A stretch of 64,000 nt of DNA from assembly GCA_000378025.1 (NCBI GenBank), contig KB899087.1:3472001-3536000 (forward strand), in the 5' to 3' direction. Below the pieces are notes generated by a model, which saw only the letters and a list, made by a program, of their open reading frames with translations, was not told the origin of the DNA and ran no database searches. Shown here one piece after another: positions 1 to 8,265 of the stretch (positions are counted from its first letter, which is position 1; every line of letters starts with the position of its first letter). Position numbers and translations under genes: made by a program. Source of the DNA: Xanthobacteraceae bacterium 501b. GTDB taxonomy: Bacteria > Pseudomonadota > Alphaproteobacteria > Rhizobiales > Xanthobacteraceae.

Positions 1-51
1 AAGTTCGGCCGGCGTCTCGATCTGGTTTTCATGCAGAAAGAGCTGTACTGA
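1..51 (+). CDS. GNAT-family N-acetyltransferase, C-terminal fragment (cut by window edge)
   Basis: Frame 1 is open from the first base and ends at a TGA at 49-51. The 16 visible residues are KFGRRLDLVFMQKELY. This resembles the C-terminal strand of phosphinothricin-type GNAT acetyltransferases, which commonly end in a G-R-W-x-D-x-V-x-M-Q-like motif. Only the tail is present, so substrate and start cannot be judged. The opposite strand is also open here, so this rests on the motif alone. Confidence 0.45.
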   Translation, partial: KFGRRLDLVFMQKELY

Positions 52-112
52 TCCATTGCACAACCTTTGCTTGTGTGGTGTCCTGTGACCATCTTTGGGC
101 GGAGGACACGCC

Positions 113-1459
113 ATGGGCTGGGGTTATGACTTACTGCTGCCGCTGATCATCGCCTTCGGCATTCCGGCCATCCTGATCTTTATCCGCAACAGCGTGCGGC
201 AGAAGCGGGCCGGCGTTGCCAGGGAGATCAAGGAGGGGTTCGGCTTCGCGGACGACGCCACGCCCTCCTTCGAATTCGTGGAGGCGAAATATGCCGCCGA
301 CCCAAAGGACCGCGCCTGGCCGCGCCTGTTGATCGGCTCCATTCCCTTCTGCCTTGTGGCGATGCTCGGGCTGGAGATCATCTTCGCCAAGGCTGGCCCG
401 GAAGGGGCGAAGCTTGGCAGGTGGATCGCCGCCAGCGCCCTGCTCGGCACCGATAGCACCAAAGCTGGGGAGGTTACGGCGCTGCTCGGCTTCGTCTTTG
501 CCGGCGGCATCCTGTTCTCGCTCGGCTACCTCATGCGCGCGGTGATGAATTTCGAACTCGGTCCGCTCAGCTTCCTGCGGGCCACCACGCATATGCTGAT
601 GGCCGTCGTGACCGTCATCGTGCTTTGGCGGGCGGCGCCGGCGGGGCCCGACTGGATTCCCTCCGGCACGTTGTGGTTCCTCGCCGCCTTCCTATTCGGC
701 TTCTTTCCAGATCTCGGCCTGCGCTACGCGATCAGCCGCGCGACATGGCTGCCTCTCAAGAGCGAGCGCACCGAGCTGCTCGAACGCGCGCGCGGCACGC
801 CTCTGGAGGTGATCGACGGCATCGACGCCTGGACGCGATTCCGGCTCGACGAGATGATGATCATGGACGTGCAGAACCTCGCCACGGCCAATCCGATCAT
901 GCTCTATGTCGAGACGCCCTTCGGCCTCTACGAATGCATCGACTGGATCGCCCAGGCGCAACTCTGCATCATTGTCGGCCCGCACGCCTTCCTGGCGCTG
1001 CGCCAGCACAATATCCGCACCATCTTCGATCTGGAGCGCGCCACGGTGCGCGAGGGAGCGACGGCCAATCTGCGGTCAATGATCGCCGATATCCTCGAAC
1101 GAAGCGCCCGCGACGAAGCGGCCGCAGCGGCGGCGGCGAAAAAGCCGGCACCGAGGACGGCGAGCGACGAGCCCGCGCCGGTCTCGGCGGCCAAGCCCCC
1201 GGTCGCGCTCGACGACGAGGACCGCCGCCACTTGTTCGAAACCATGCTGGACGATCTGCACGTCCACCGGCTGCGGCAGATCTGGGAGCGGGTGGCGGCG
1301 AAGCTGGGCACACCTTATCGCCGCCTGTCGCCCCTGCCCGGTCCCGCCGCAGACAGTCCCCCCGGAGTCGTTCCCGCCCTTGGAGCCCCTCCCAGTCCCG
1401 GAGTCGTTTCCGACCCCGGTGCCGGGCAGAAGGAACCCGCGGCAGTCGCCGCTCAGTAG
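113..1459 (+). CDS. Conserved multi-pass inner-membrane protein of unknown function
   Basis: I chose the ATG at 113 because a GGAGG at 101-105 sits 7 bases upstream; an in-frame TTG at 95 has no such site. The 448-residue product has about five hydrophobic segments (roughly residues 5-20, 70-90, 115-150, 155-175 and 190-210). A soluble part of about 240 residues follows. Within it, the stretch around [20 protein letters not shown] and later [14 protein letters not shown] looks like helix-hairpin-helix protein-interaction folds. The last 120 residues are rich in Ala and Pro and probably disordered. It converges on ahcY, and the two stop codons overlap by 7 bases. I do not recognise a named family and assign no function. 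Confidence 0.8.
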   Translation: MGWGYDLLLPLIIAFGIPAILIFIRNSVRQKRAGVAREIKEGFGFADDATPSFEFVEAKYAADPKDRAWPRLLIGSIPFCLVAMLGLEIIFAKAGPEGAKLGRWIAASALLGTDSTKAGEVTALLGFVFAGGILFSLGYLMRAVMNFELGPLSFLRATTHMLMAVVTVIVLWRAAPAGPDWIPSGTLWFLAAFLFGFFPDLGLRYAISRATWLPLKSERTELLERARGTPLEVIDGIDAWTRFRLDEMMIMDVQNLATANPIMLYVETPFGLYECIDWIAQAQLCIIVGPHAFLALRQHNIRTIFDLERATVREGATANLRSMIADILERSARDEAAAAAAAKKPAPRTASDEPAPVSAAKPPVALDDEDRRHLFETMLDDLHVHRLRQIWERVAAKLGTPYRRLSPLPGPAADSPPGVVPALGAPPSPGVVSDPGAGQKEPAAVAAQ

Positions 1460-2865
1460 CGGTAGTGGTCCGACTTGAAGGGGCCTTCCACCGTCACGCC
1501 GATATAGTCGGCCTGGTCGGGGCGCAGCTTGGTGAGGTTCACGCCGATCTTGGCGAGGTGCAGCATGGCGACTTTCTCGTCCAGCGACTTCGGCAGCACG
1601 TACACTTCCTTCTTGTACTTGCCGTCCTTGTTGTTGGCGTAAAGTTCGATCTGCGCCAGCGTCTGGTTGGTGAAGGAGGCCGACATCACGAAGGACGGGT
1701 GGCCCATGGCGTTGCCAAGGTTCACCAGACGGCCTTCCGACAGCAGGATCATGCGCTTGCCATCGGGGAACGTGATCTCATCGACCTGCGGCTTGATGTT
1801 GTCCCACTTCAGATTCTTCAGCGACGCGATCTGGATCTCGTTGTCGAAGTGGCCGATGTTGCAGACGATCGCCCGGTCCTTCATCGCGCGCATATGCTCG
1901 ATGGTGATGATGTCCTTGTTGCCGGTGGCGGTGACGAAGATGTCGGCAATCGGCGCCGCCTCTTCCATGGTCACGACCTGGTAGCCTTCCATCGCCGCCT
2001 GCAGCGCGCAGATCGGGTCGACTTCAGAGACCATCACGCGGCAACCGGCCTGGCGCAGCGAAGCGGCAGAGCCCTTGCCGACATCGCCGAAGCCGGCGAC
2101 CATGGCGACCTTGCCGGACATCATGACGTCAGTGCCCCGGCGGATGCCGTCGACCAGCGATTCACGGCAGCCATAGAGGTTGTCGAACTTCGACTTGGTG
2201 ACGCTGTCATTGACGTTGATGGCGGGCCACAGCAGCGTGCCGGCCTTCTGCATGTCGTACAGGCGGTGCACGCCCGTGGTGGTCTCTTCCGATACGCCCT
2301 TTATGCTGTCGGCGATCGCCTTGAAATAGCCCTTGGGCTTCTCCTTGAGCTGCTTCTTCAGCAGCGCGAAGAACACTTCCTCTTCTTCCGAACCGGGAGC
2401 GTCGAGGAAGGCGGTGTCGCCGTTCTCGGCGCGCAGGCCGAGATGGACATACATGGTGGCGTCGCCGCCATCATCGAGGATCATGTTGGGGTAGCCACCG
2501 CCGTGCCAGTCGAACAGCTTGGCGGTGTAGTCCCAATATTCGGTCAGCGTCTCGCCCTTGATGGCGAACACCGGCACGCCGGCGGCGGCGATAGCGGCCG
2601 CCGCGTGGTCCTGCGTCGAGTAGATGTTGCACGACACCCAGCGCACATCGGCGCCGAGCGCGACCAGCGTCTCGATCAGCACGCCGGTCTGGATGGTCAT
2701 GTGCAGCGAGCCGGCGATGCGCGCGCCCTTGAGCGGCTGCGACGGGCCGTATTCCTCGCGGGTGGCCATCAGGCCCGGCATTTCGGTCTCGGCGATCGAG
2801 AGTTCCTTGCGGCCGAACGGGGCGAGGCTGATGTCCTTGACGATGTAGTCGGTTGCGGCGGCCAT
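1453..2865 (-). CDS. ahcY: Adenosylhomocysteinase (S-adenosyl-L-homocysteine hydrolase)
   Basis: This cytosolic NAD-dependent enzyme splits S-adenosylhomocysteine to adenosine and homocysteine, removing the product inhibitor of methyltransferases in the activated methyl cycle. The 470-residue length is normal for the bacterial enzyme. Family motifs are clear: [14 protein letters not shown] near the N-terminus, the NAD-binding [14 protein letters not shown], and the C-terminal end KSDHYRY, where the conserved Lys and Tyr contact NAD across the dimer. The ATG at 2865 is preceded by a purine-rich AGGAGCCTC-like site. A perfect 16-bp palindrome 67 bases upstream is a likely operator. It lies downstream of the PTS/ChvGI block on the same strand, as in many Hyphomicrobiales. 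Confidence 0.97.
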   Translation of the reverse strand: MAAATDYIVKDISLAPFGRKELSIAETEMPGLMATREEYGPSQPLKGARIAGSLHMTIQTGVLIETLVALGADVRWVSCNIYSTQDHAAAAIAAAGVPVFAIKGETLTEYWDYTAKLFDWHGGGYPNMILDDGGDATMYVHLGLRAENGDTAFLDAPGSEEEEVFFALLKKQLKEKPKGYFKAIADSIKGVSEETTTGVHRLYDMQKAGTLLWPAINVNDSVTKSKFDNLYGCRESLVDGIRRGTDVMMSGKVAMVAGFGDVGKGSAASLRQAGCRVMVSEVDPICALQAAMEGYQVVTMEEAAPIADIFVTATGNKDIITIEHMRAMKDRAIVCNIGHFDNEIQIASLKNLKWDNIKPQVDEITFPDGKRMILLSEGRLVNLGNAMGHPSFVMSASFTNQTLAQIELYANNKDGKYKKEVYVLPKSLDEKVAMLHLAKIGVNLTKLRPDQADYIGVTVEGPFKSDHYRY

Positions 2866-2931
2866 GAGAGGCTCCTGTGCTGATCGTTTGGCCGGGTGAT
2901 AGCAGCCCCGACCTGAAAATACAATAACGAT

Positions 2932-2947
2932 ATAAAGATATCTTTAT
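2932..2947. promoter_or_regulatory. Palindromic operator upstream of ahcY, SahR-like
   Basis: ATAAAGATATCTTTAT is a perfect 16-bp palindrome 67 bases upstream of the ahcY start, inside the only AT-rich stretch of the 2866-3172 gap. It resembles the site I associate with SahR, an ArsR-family regulator that senses S-adenosylhomocysteine and controls ahcY and methionine-cycle genes in Proteobacteria. The match is from memory. No ArsR gene lies in the window. The rest of this 307-bp gap shows no convincing gene. Confidence 0.6.
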
Positions 2948-3172
2948 GTGACGGTTTGGGGCGCCGTTTTCAGCACGGCGGCCGGCTCGCGCGCGGGGGA
3001 CGCGGCACGGGAACCTTCGGACGTTACGCGCGGAGCCTTTCGCGAGCCTGCCTGACCCACGCACGGCGTCGCCGATGCCGGTACGTTCGGCGACTGCGCT
3101 ATCGGCGCGCCACCAAGCGAGCCCGACGATCAGTTTAAGGGTTCGGGTGAGTTACTGAACCAGGGCAATGGC

Positions 3173-3460
3173 CTATTCGCCCTCGCCGAAGCGGTCGGAC
3201 ACCAGCGCTTCCAGCGCGTCGATCGCCGCCTGCGCCTCAGCGCCGCTGGCCTCTACAAGAATGGTGGTGCCGGGTGCCGCCGCCAGCATCATCAGCCCCA
3301 TGATCGAGCTGCCGCCGACCGTCTCGCCGGCGCGGGTGACGCGCACATCGGCGTCGAAGCGCTCCACCGTCTGCACGAATTTGGCCGAAGCCCGGGCATG
3401 CAGGCCGCGCTTGTTGACGATGGCCAGCTCGCGCCGGAGAGCATCCGTGGTGGCGCTCAT
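3173..3460 (-). CDS. ptsH: HPr-family phosphocarrier protein of the regulatory PTS
   Basis: The 95-residue protein carries the HPr active site in NKRGLHARASAKF, with the phosphorylatable His in GLHAR. It also has the regulatory-serine region in GGSSIMGLMMLAAAPG. In Alphaproteobacteria without sugar-transporting EIIBC proteins, this HPr relays phosphate from EI(Ntr) to regulatory EIIA proteins, and its serine is the target of HprK. It overlaps the upstream EIIA gene by 4 bases (ATGA), indicating translational coupling. An hprK gene lies two genes upstream, so kinase and substrate are co-encoded. Confidence 0.95.
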   Translation of the reverse strand: MSATTDALRRELAIVNKRGLHARASAKFVQTVERFDADVRVTRAGETVGGSSIMGLMMLAAAPGTTILVEASGAEAQAAIDALEALVSDRFGEGE

Positions 3461-3858
3461 TTTCCGGCCAGTACGCGGCTGGCGATGTTGATGTATTTGC
3501 GCCCGGCCTCTTGGGCCTGCGCCACCGCCTCGCCCATCGGCACCTCGCCGCGCACGGTGGCGAGCTTGACCAGCATGGGGAGATTTATGCCGGCGACCAC
3601 CTCGATATCCGGCGAGGTCATCACCGAGATGGCGAGATTGGACGGGGTGCCGCCGAACATGTCGGTGAGGATCACCACGCCGCCGCCGCTGTTCACTGCC
3701 GCGACCGCATCGACGATTTCCTGCCGGCGCCGTTCGATGTCATCGTCCGGGCCAATGGTGATCGTCTCGATATGGGACTGCGGTCCCATGACATGTTCGA
3801 GGGCGGCGCGGAATTCGCTGGCAAGGCGTCCGTGCGTTACGAGTACGAGACCTATCAT
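3457..3858 (-). CDS. PTS EIIA component, mannose/sorbose (EIIA-Man) family
   Basis: The protein starts MIGLVLVTHGRLASEFRAAL, where the His of VTHG is the expected phosphorylation site. The second family landmark, VVILTDMFGGTPSNLA, is intact. I prefer the ATG at 3858 because family members begin directly with the MIGLV strand; an ATG 15 bases upstream would add MRRSK. The length of 133 residues is that of a stand-alone EIIA(Man). With no EIIB, EIIC or EIID here, it is probably a regulatory rather than transport component. It lies between hprK and the HPr gene. Confidence 0.92.
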   Translation of the reverse strand: MIGLVLVTHGRLASEFRAALEHVMGPQSHIETITIGPDDDIERRRQEIVDAVAAVNSGGGVVILTDMFGGTPSNLAISVMTSPDIEVVAGINLPMLVKLATVRGEVPMGEAVAQAQEAGRKYINIASRVLAGK

Positions 3859-4038
3859 CTTGCTCCGCCGCACGTCGGTCGACGCGACTGCAATGCTACT
3901 GCCGGAGGCCTTGATTTGGGATCGCCCGCCGCCCCCTTTGCGGGGCGCACATCATCGTTGCGCTGCACATGAATGGCAAGTACCGCTGGGGAAAATCCGC
4001 GCGAGCCCCCAGGCGGCCCGCTGCCGCACCGCGAGAAC

Positions 4039-4518
4039 CTAGTCCGGCGCGGACTCGGTGAGGAGAAGCGCCAGCACCTGCTGCACGCCATCGCCGCCCG
4101 CGAACACCGGCAGGCGCTCGATTTCCAGCCCCTCGATCATCACCCGCCGCGCCGAGACCTCCGGCAGCCGGGCAGCGTCGGCGGCGCCGAGATCGACCAC
4201 CAGATCGATCACGGCCTCGGCCACAAAGGGCAGACGCCGCAGGCCGAGCCCCCGCACTTCGATCAGCCCGGCAAGATTGTGCGGCGCGGCAGCGAATAGC
4301 CGCGCCCCCCGCCGCGACAGAAGCACCCGGTCATCGGCCACCAGTTCGGCCGGAGGCGCCAGCCCGCCGCGCCCGGCGAGGATGAGCGCGAAGGCAAGGT
4401 GCGACTTGCCCGCCCCCGAGTCGCCGCGGATCAGCACCCCCCGACCACCAATGCGGACGCAGGAGGCATGCACCGAGGGGGAAAGGGGGGCCGCCGCGCT
4501 GTCCTTCGCCTGCGTCAT
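4039..4518 (-). CDS. hprK: HPr kinase/phosphorylase, short alphaproteobacterial form
   Basis: This bifunctional enzyme phosphorylates and dephosphorylates HPr on serine. The Walker A motif is GDSGAGKS, and the HPrK signature continues in ELVADDRVLL. At about 159 residues it contains only the C-terminal catalytic domain; the N-terminal domain of the Firmicutes enzyme is absent, as is usual in Alphaproteobacteria. I placed the start at the ATG at 4518 (MTQAKDSAAAP). A longer in-frame extension to 4602 would run into chvG and lacks family character. It follows chvG by 13 bases, so it is probably co-transcribed with the sensor kinase. Confidence 0.93.
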   Translation of the reverse strand: MTQAKDSAAAPLSPSVHASCVRIGGRGVLIRGDSGAGKSHLAFALILAGRGGLAPPAELVADDRVLLSRRGARLFAAAPHNLAGLIEVRGLGLRRLPFVAEAVIDLVVDLGAADAARLPEVSARRVMIEGLEIERLPVFAGGDGVQQVLALLLTESAPD

Positions 4519-4531
4519 GGTTGCGTGCGCC

Positions 4532-6502
4532 TCAGCTCGCCGGCAGGCGGACAATGAAGCGGGCGCCGCCGGGCTTTGCCACCGGGGTTGAAGGCTCGCC
4601 ATCCAGGCCCGCCACGGCGGCGGCCGTCACGGCAGCGGCGGTCATCTCGTCGGCGGACGCAGCGGCAGCGGCGCTCTTGGCCTTGGCGCGCGAGGCCCGC
4701 GGCTTCTTCGCCACCGGCGCCGCCGGTTCGGTTTCCGGTGGGCAGGCCTCGGCCGGACGGTTCTCGGCCCAGATGCGCCCACCATGGGCTTCGACGATCT
4801 GACGCGAGATCGACAGGCCAAGCCCGGAATTCTGGCCGAATCCCTGCTCTTCGGGCCGGTCGGTGTAGAAGCGCTCGAAGATGCGGCTCACTGCGTGCGG
4901 CGGAATGCCCGGCCCGTCATCGTCGACGATGATTTCCACCGTGTCGCGGTGGCGCCGGCAGGTCACTCGGACCTCGCCGCCCTTGGCCGAGAACGAGCGC
5001 GCATTGTCGATGAGGTTGTTGATCACCTGGCCGAGGCGGGAATCATGGCCGGGAATGACATAGGTGGCGTCCGTCCCCGGGCCCGGAGCCGGCTCGAAGG
5101 AAAGGCTCACCCGCACCCCATCGGCGCGCAGCACGTCATTGTGCACGCCGGTGACGGTGTTGAGCAGACGGACCAGGTCCATCGGCTCGGACTCCTGGCG
5201 CTGCAACTCGGCATCGAGCCGCGAAGCGTCCGAAATGTCGGTAATCAGGCGATCGAGGCGCTTCACATCGTGCTGGATCACCTCCAGCAGCCGACCACGC
5301 GAGACGTCGGACTTCGCCAGTGGCAGCGTCTCCACGGCGGAACGCAGCGAGGTGAGCGGGTTCTTCAACTCGTGCGAGACGTCGGCGGCGAAGCTCTCGA
5401 TCGCCTCGATACGCGAATAGAGCGCGTCGGTCATGTCGCGCAGTGCGCCGGAGAGATGGCCGATCTCGTCGGAGCGGCTGGTGAAATCGGGAATCTCGAC
5501 CCGCGAGCGGGTCCTCCGGCGCACCCGCTCGGCGGCATCCGCCAGCTTCCGCACCGGGCCAGCAATGGTGCTGGCGAGCAGCAGCGACAGCACCACCATC
5601 ACCGCTATGGCCACAAGGAACACACGCACGATGACCAGCCGCTCGGCCGCCACCGCCTCGTCGATCTCGCCGCCCTGGGTGGAAAGCAGCAGCGCGCCGA
5701 GAATGGCGCGGAAACGCTGCACCGGCACGGCAACCGAGACGATGACCTGCCCGCGCTCATTGACCTGCACGGCGCTGGCCTTTTGCCCCTGCAGCGCCTC
5801 CATCACCGCCGGGTAGCCCTTGCCATTGTTGGGGCCGAGCTCCTTGTAGAGCGGCAGGTCGCCGCGCTCGAACCAGAACTTCATGCTGTTCCAGCCGCGC
5901 TCCATCCAGTTCGGCTTGGGCGTGGTCGGCGCGGCCATGTCGAAACGCAGGATTTCGCCGCGCGCATAGAGCGAGCGCGAATCGAGCAGCAGCGCTCCGT
6001 CGCGGTCATAGATACGGGCCCTTGTGCCAGTGGGCTCGACCAGGCGCTTGAGCACCGGAGCGACGCGCTCGGGATTGATCGGGAATTCGAGCGGGGCGAA
6101 GCCGTCCTCGCCGGGGCCGTAGCTCTCGCCCGCCCTCAACTCCAGCAGCCGCTCGGGGTCGATGGTGATGGCGTTGGTTTCGACCTGTGCTGAAGCGGCA
6201 ATCGCGCCGGCGATGATCTCGCCCTGCACGATCAGGCTCTGCACCCGCGCGTCGATCAGTCCGGCGCGGAACTCCGAGAGGTAGAGAATACCCGATACCA
6301 GCACAAACATGCCGGCGAGGTTGAGCAGCACGATCCGGCGGGTGAGGCTGGAGAAGCTCTTGAAGGCGACGAAGTTGCGCGCACGGCGCAAGGCGCCGAG
6401 AAGCCCCGCCCGCTCGGGCGAGCGGGACGACCTGTCCGTCGGGTCCCCGTCCTCGACGGCCACCTGGCCGGCGCCGTTCCGGGTCAGTTCCGGATCGAGC
6501 AA
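4532..6502 (-). CDS. chvG: Membrane sensor histidine kinase ChvG (ExoS)
   Basis: ChvG is the inner-membrane sensor of the ChvG-ChvI system, which responds to acid and envelope stress and controls succinoglycan, motility and virulence genes in rhizobia and agrobacteria. A first membrane segment (IVLLNLAGMFVLVSGILYL) and a second (VFLVAIAVMVVLSLLLAS) bracket a periplasmic sensor region. HAMP, the H-box FAADVSHELKNPLTSLRSA and the ATPase boxes NLIDNARSF, DDGPGIP and GLGLSI follow. The C-terminus has an Ala-rich insertion before the last strand. The start is uncertain: a TTG at 6502 lies about 10 bases after an AAGGAG overlapping the end of chvI, and an ORF extension to 6550 would overlap chvI. 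Confidence 0.94.
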   Translation of the reverse strand: MLDPELTRNGAGQVAVEDGDPTDRSSRSPERAGLLGALRRARNFVAFKSFSSLTRRIVLLNLAGMFVLVSGILYLSEFRAGLIDARVQSLIVQGEIIAGAIAASAQVETNAITIDPERLLELRAGESYGPGEDGFAPLEFPINPERVAPVLKRLVEPTGTRARIYDRDGALLLDSRSLYARGEILRFDMAAPTTPKPNWMERGWNSMKFWFERGDLPLYKELGPNNGKGYPAVMEALQGQKASAVQVNERGQVIVSVAVPVQRFRAILGALLLSTQGGEIDEAVAAERLVIVRVFLVAIAVMVVLSLLLASTIAGPVRKLADAAERVRRRTRSRVEIPDFTSRSDEIGHLSGALRDMTDALYSRIEAIESFAADVSHELKNPLTSLRSAVETLPLAKSDVSRGRLLEVIQHDVKRLDRLITDISDASRLDAELQRQESEPMDLVRLLNTVTGVHNDVLRADGVRVSLSFEPAPGPGTDATYVIPGHDSRLGQVINNLIDNARSFSAKGGEVRVTCRRHRDTVEIIVDDDGPGIPPHAVSRIFERFYTDRPEEQGFGQNSGLGLSISRQIVEAHGGRIWAENRPAEACPPETEPAAPVAKKPRASRAKAKSAAAAASADEMTAAAVTAAAVAGLDGEPSTPVAKPGGARFIVRLPAS

Positions 6503-6509
6503 GGACCCG

Positions 6510-7208
6510 CTACTCCTTGAAGCGGTAGCCGACGCCGTACAGCGTCTCAATCATCTCGAAATTGTCGTCCGTCACCTTGAACTTCTTGCGCAGCCGCTTG
6601 ATGTGGCTGTCGATGGTGCGGTCGTCGACATAGACCTGATCGTCATAGGCGGCATCCATCAGCGCGTTGCGGCTCTTCACCACGCCGGGGCGGGTTGCCA
6701 GCGCCTGGAGAATGAGGAATTCGGTCACGGTAAGGGTGACGTTCTCGCCCTTCCAGGTGCAGGTGTGGCGCTCCGGGTCCATGCGCAGCAGGCCGCGCTC
6801 CAGCACCTTGGCGCTGTCGGTCTCGCGCGGCAGGCTGCCATCCTTGGGGGCGAAGCGGCGCAGCACCGCCTTCACCCGCTCCACCAGCAAGCGCTGGGAG
6901 AACGGCTTCTTGATGAAATCGTCGGCGCCCATCTTCAGGCCGAACAATTCGTCGATCTCGTCATCCTTGGAGGTGAGGAAGATCACCGGCATGTCGCTCT
7001 TCTGGCGCAGACGGCGCAGAAGCTCCATGCCGTCCATGCGCGGCATCTTGATGTCGAAGATGGCGAGGTCGGGCGGGTTGGTCTTGAAGCCGTCCAGGGC
7101 GGTGGCGCCGTCGGTGTACGTCTGGATGCGATAGCCCTCCGACTCCAGGGCGATGGATACGGAGGTAAGAATGTTGCGATCGTCGTCGACGAGAGCGATG
7201 GTCGGCAT
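6510..7208 (-). CDS. chvI: Response regulator ChvI (OmpR family)
   Basis: This is the DNA-binding partner of ChvG. The receiver domain shows the acidic pair in ALVDDDRN, the phosphoacceptor Asp in [13 protein letters not shown], and the conserved Thr and Lys in FLTSKDD and FIKKPF. A winged-helix OmpR/PhoB domain follows, ending in [12 protein letters not shown] and GVGYRFKE. I use the ATG at 7208 ([10 protein letters not shown]), which has AGGAAA 8 bases upstream; the ORF extends 20 codons further without family similarity. It is the first gene of the minus-strand chain chvI-chvG-hprK-EIIA-HPr. The PEPCK homologue and a HugZ-like gene lie on the other strand. Confidence 0.96.
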   Translation of the reverse strand: MPTIALVDDDRNILTSVSIALESEGYRIQTYTDGATALDGFKTNPPDLAIFDIKMPRMDGMELLRRLRQKSDMPVIFLTSKDDEIDELFGLKMGADDFIKKPFSQRLLVERVKAVLRRFAPKDGSLPRETDSAKVLERGLLRMDPERHTCTWKGENVTLTVTEFLILQALATRPGVVKSRNALMDAAYDDQVYVDDRTIDSHIKRLRKKFKVTDDNFEMIETLYGVGYRFKE

Positions 7209-7396
7209 CTGCGCACTTTCCTGTTCGGCGGCGGTACACGAAGGGGTGAACCCCGCCGGCGTGGCCACAATGTGACACGCAAACTGATTCAGCGGAAATT
7301 AGCGCGTTTCGCGCCCGCCCGCCAATTATGGCGAAGCGCTTGACGACGGGAGCCGCGACGCACACCTCTTGGGCATATAGGGCGGAGCCTTTCCAT

Positions 7397-8146
7397 ATGT
7401 CACAGACCTCATCCCCATCAGACACATTCGACCCGGCGCGTGCCGTCAAGCGCCTCATCCGCGAAAGCCAGACCGCCGCTCTTGCCACTCTTGATGCCGA
7501 TGGTGGCCCCTATGCCTCGCTGGTCCAGCTCGCCACCCTGCCCGATGGCTCGCCGCTGCTCCTGCTCTCCCAGCTCGCCCGCCACACCGCCAATCTCCAG
7601 CGCGACGCCCGCGTCTCGCTGCTGGTCGACGAGCACCGGCTGGGCGACGAGCTGCAGGGCGCCCGCGCGGGGCTGAAGGGGCGCATCGAGGCCATCAGCG
7701 ATCCCGACACGCTGGCCACCGCGCGCCGCCGCTTCCTGGCGCGGCACCCGGATGCGGCCGGTTTCGCCGGCTTCAGCGATTTCGCCTTCTACCGTGTGGA
7801 GGTGGAAAGCGCCCATCTGGTCGCCGGCTTCGGGCGGATCAAGGATGTGGAGGGCGTCGCCCTGTCCACCCGCATCGACGATGCCGCCGGAGTGCTGGCC
7901 GCCGAGGAGGGCGCGGTGGCGCATATGAATGCCGACCATGCCGACGCTATCCAACTCTATGCGCTTCACCTCATTGGCACCGGCCCCGGCCACTGGAAGC
8001 TGGTCGGCCTCGATCCCGAGGGCTGCGACCTGATGGACGGGGCGCAGGTGCGCCGGCTCGACTTCGGCCACCGCGTTACCAATGCGCAGGAGATGCGCGC
8101 CGCACTGGTCGAGCGCGCCAATTCCGCCCGGGCGGCGGCGGTGTGA
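7397..8146 (+). CDS. HugZ-like heme-utilisation / pyridoxamine-oxidase-fold protein with DUF2470
   Basis: The N-terminal 150 residues have the split-barrel flavin-reductase fold of the pyridoxamine 5'-phosphate oxidase superfamily, seen in AALATLDADGGPYASLVQ and LARHTANLQRDARVSLLVD. The C-terminal 85 residues are a DUF2470-type domain with AVAHMNADHADAIQLYA. This two-domain layout is typical of HugZ-family proteins linked to heme binding or breakdown; the exact substrate here is unknown. The ATG at 7397 (MSQTSS) is preceded by a GGAG-containing site; the ORF extends 23 codons upstream without similarity. It is a single gene diverging from chvI. Confidence 0.85.
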   Translation: MSQTSSPSDTFDPARAVKRLIRESQTAALATLDADGGPYASLVQLATLPDGSPLLLLSQLARHTANLQRDARVSLLVDEHRLGDELQGARAGLKGRIEAISDPDTLATARRRFLARHPDAAGFAGFSDFAFYRVEVESAHLVAGFGRIKDVEGVALSTRIDDAAGVLAAEEGAVAHMNADHADAIQLYALHLIGTGPGHWKLVGLDPEGCDLMDGAQVRRLDFGHRVTNAQEMRAALVERANSARAAAV

Positions 8147-8265
8147 GAATTAACCTACCGGCGACAATCCCAGCTTTGGCCACATAATCGTCTCGGAAAC
8201 TCGCGCAAAACGCCCCTTTGGCCTCCCATGGTCCGGCCTCCTGTCATGCGTAGGAGGAGCCGACC

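Noticed and set aside
625..2883. Plus-strand ORF of 752 codons spanning the end of the membrane-protein gene and all of ahcY
   Set aside because: Overlaps two well-supported genes, one of them in antisense, with Arg/His-rich composition.
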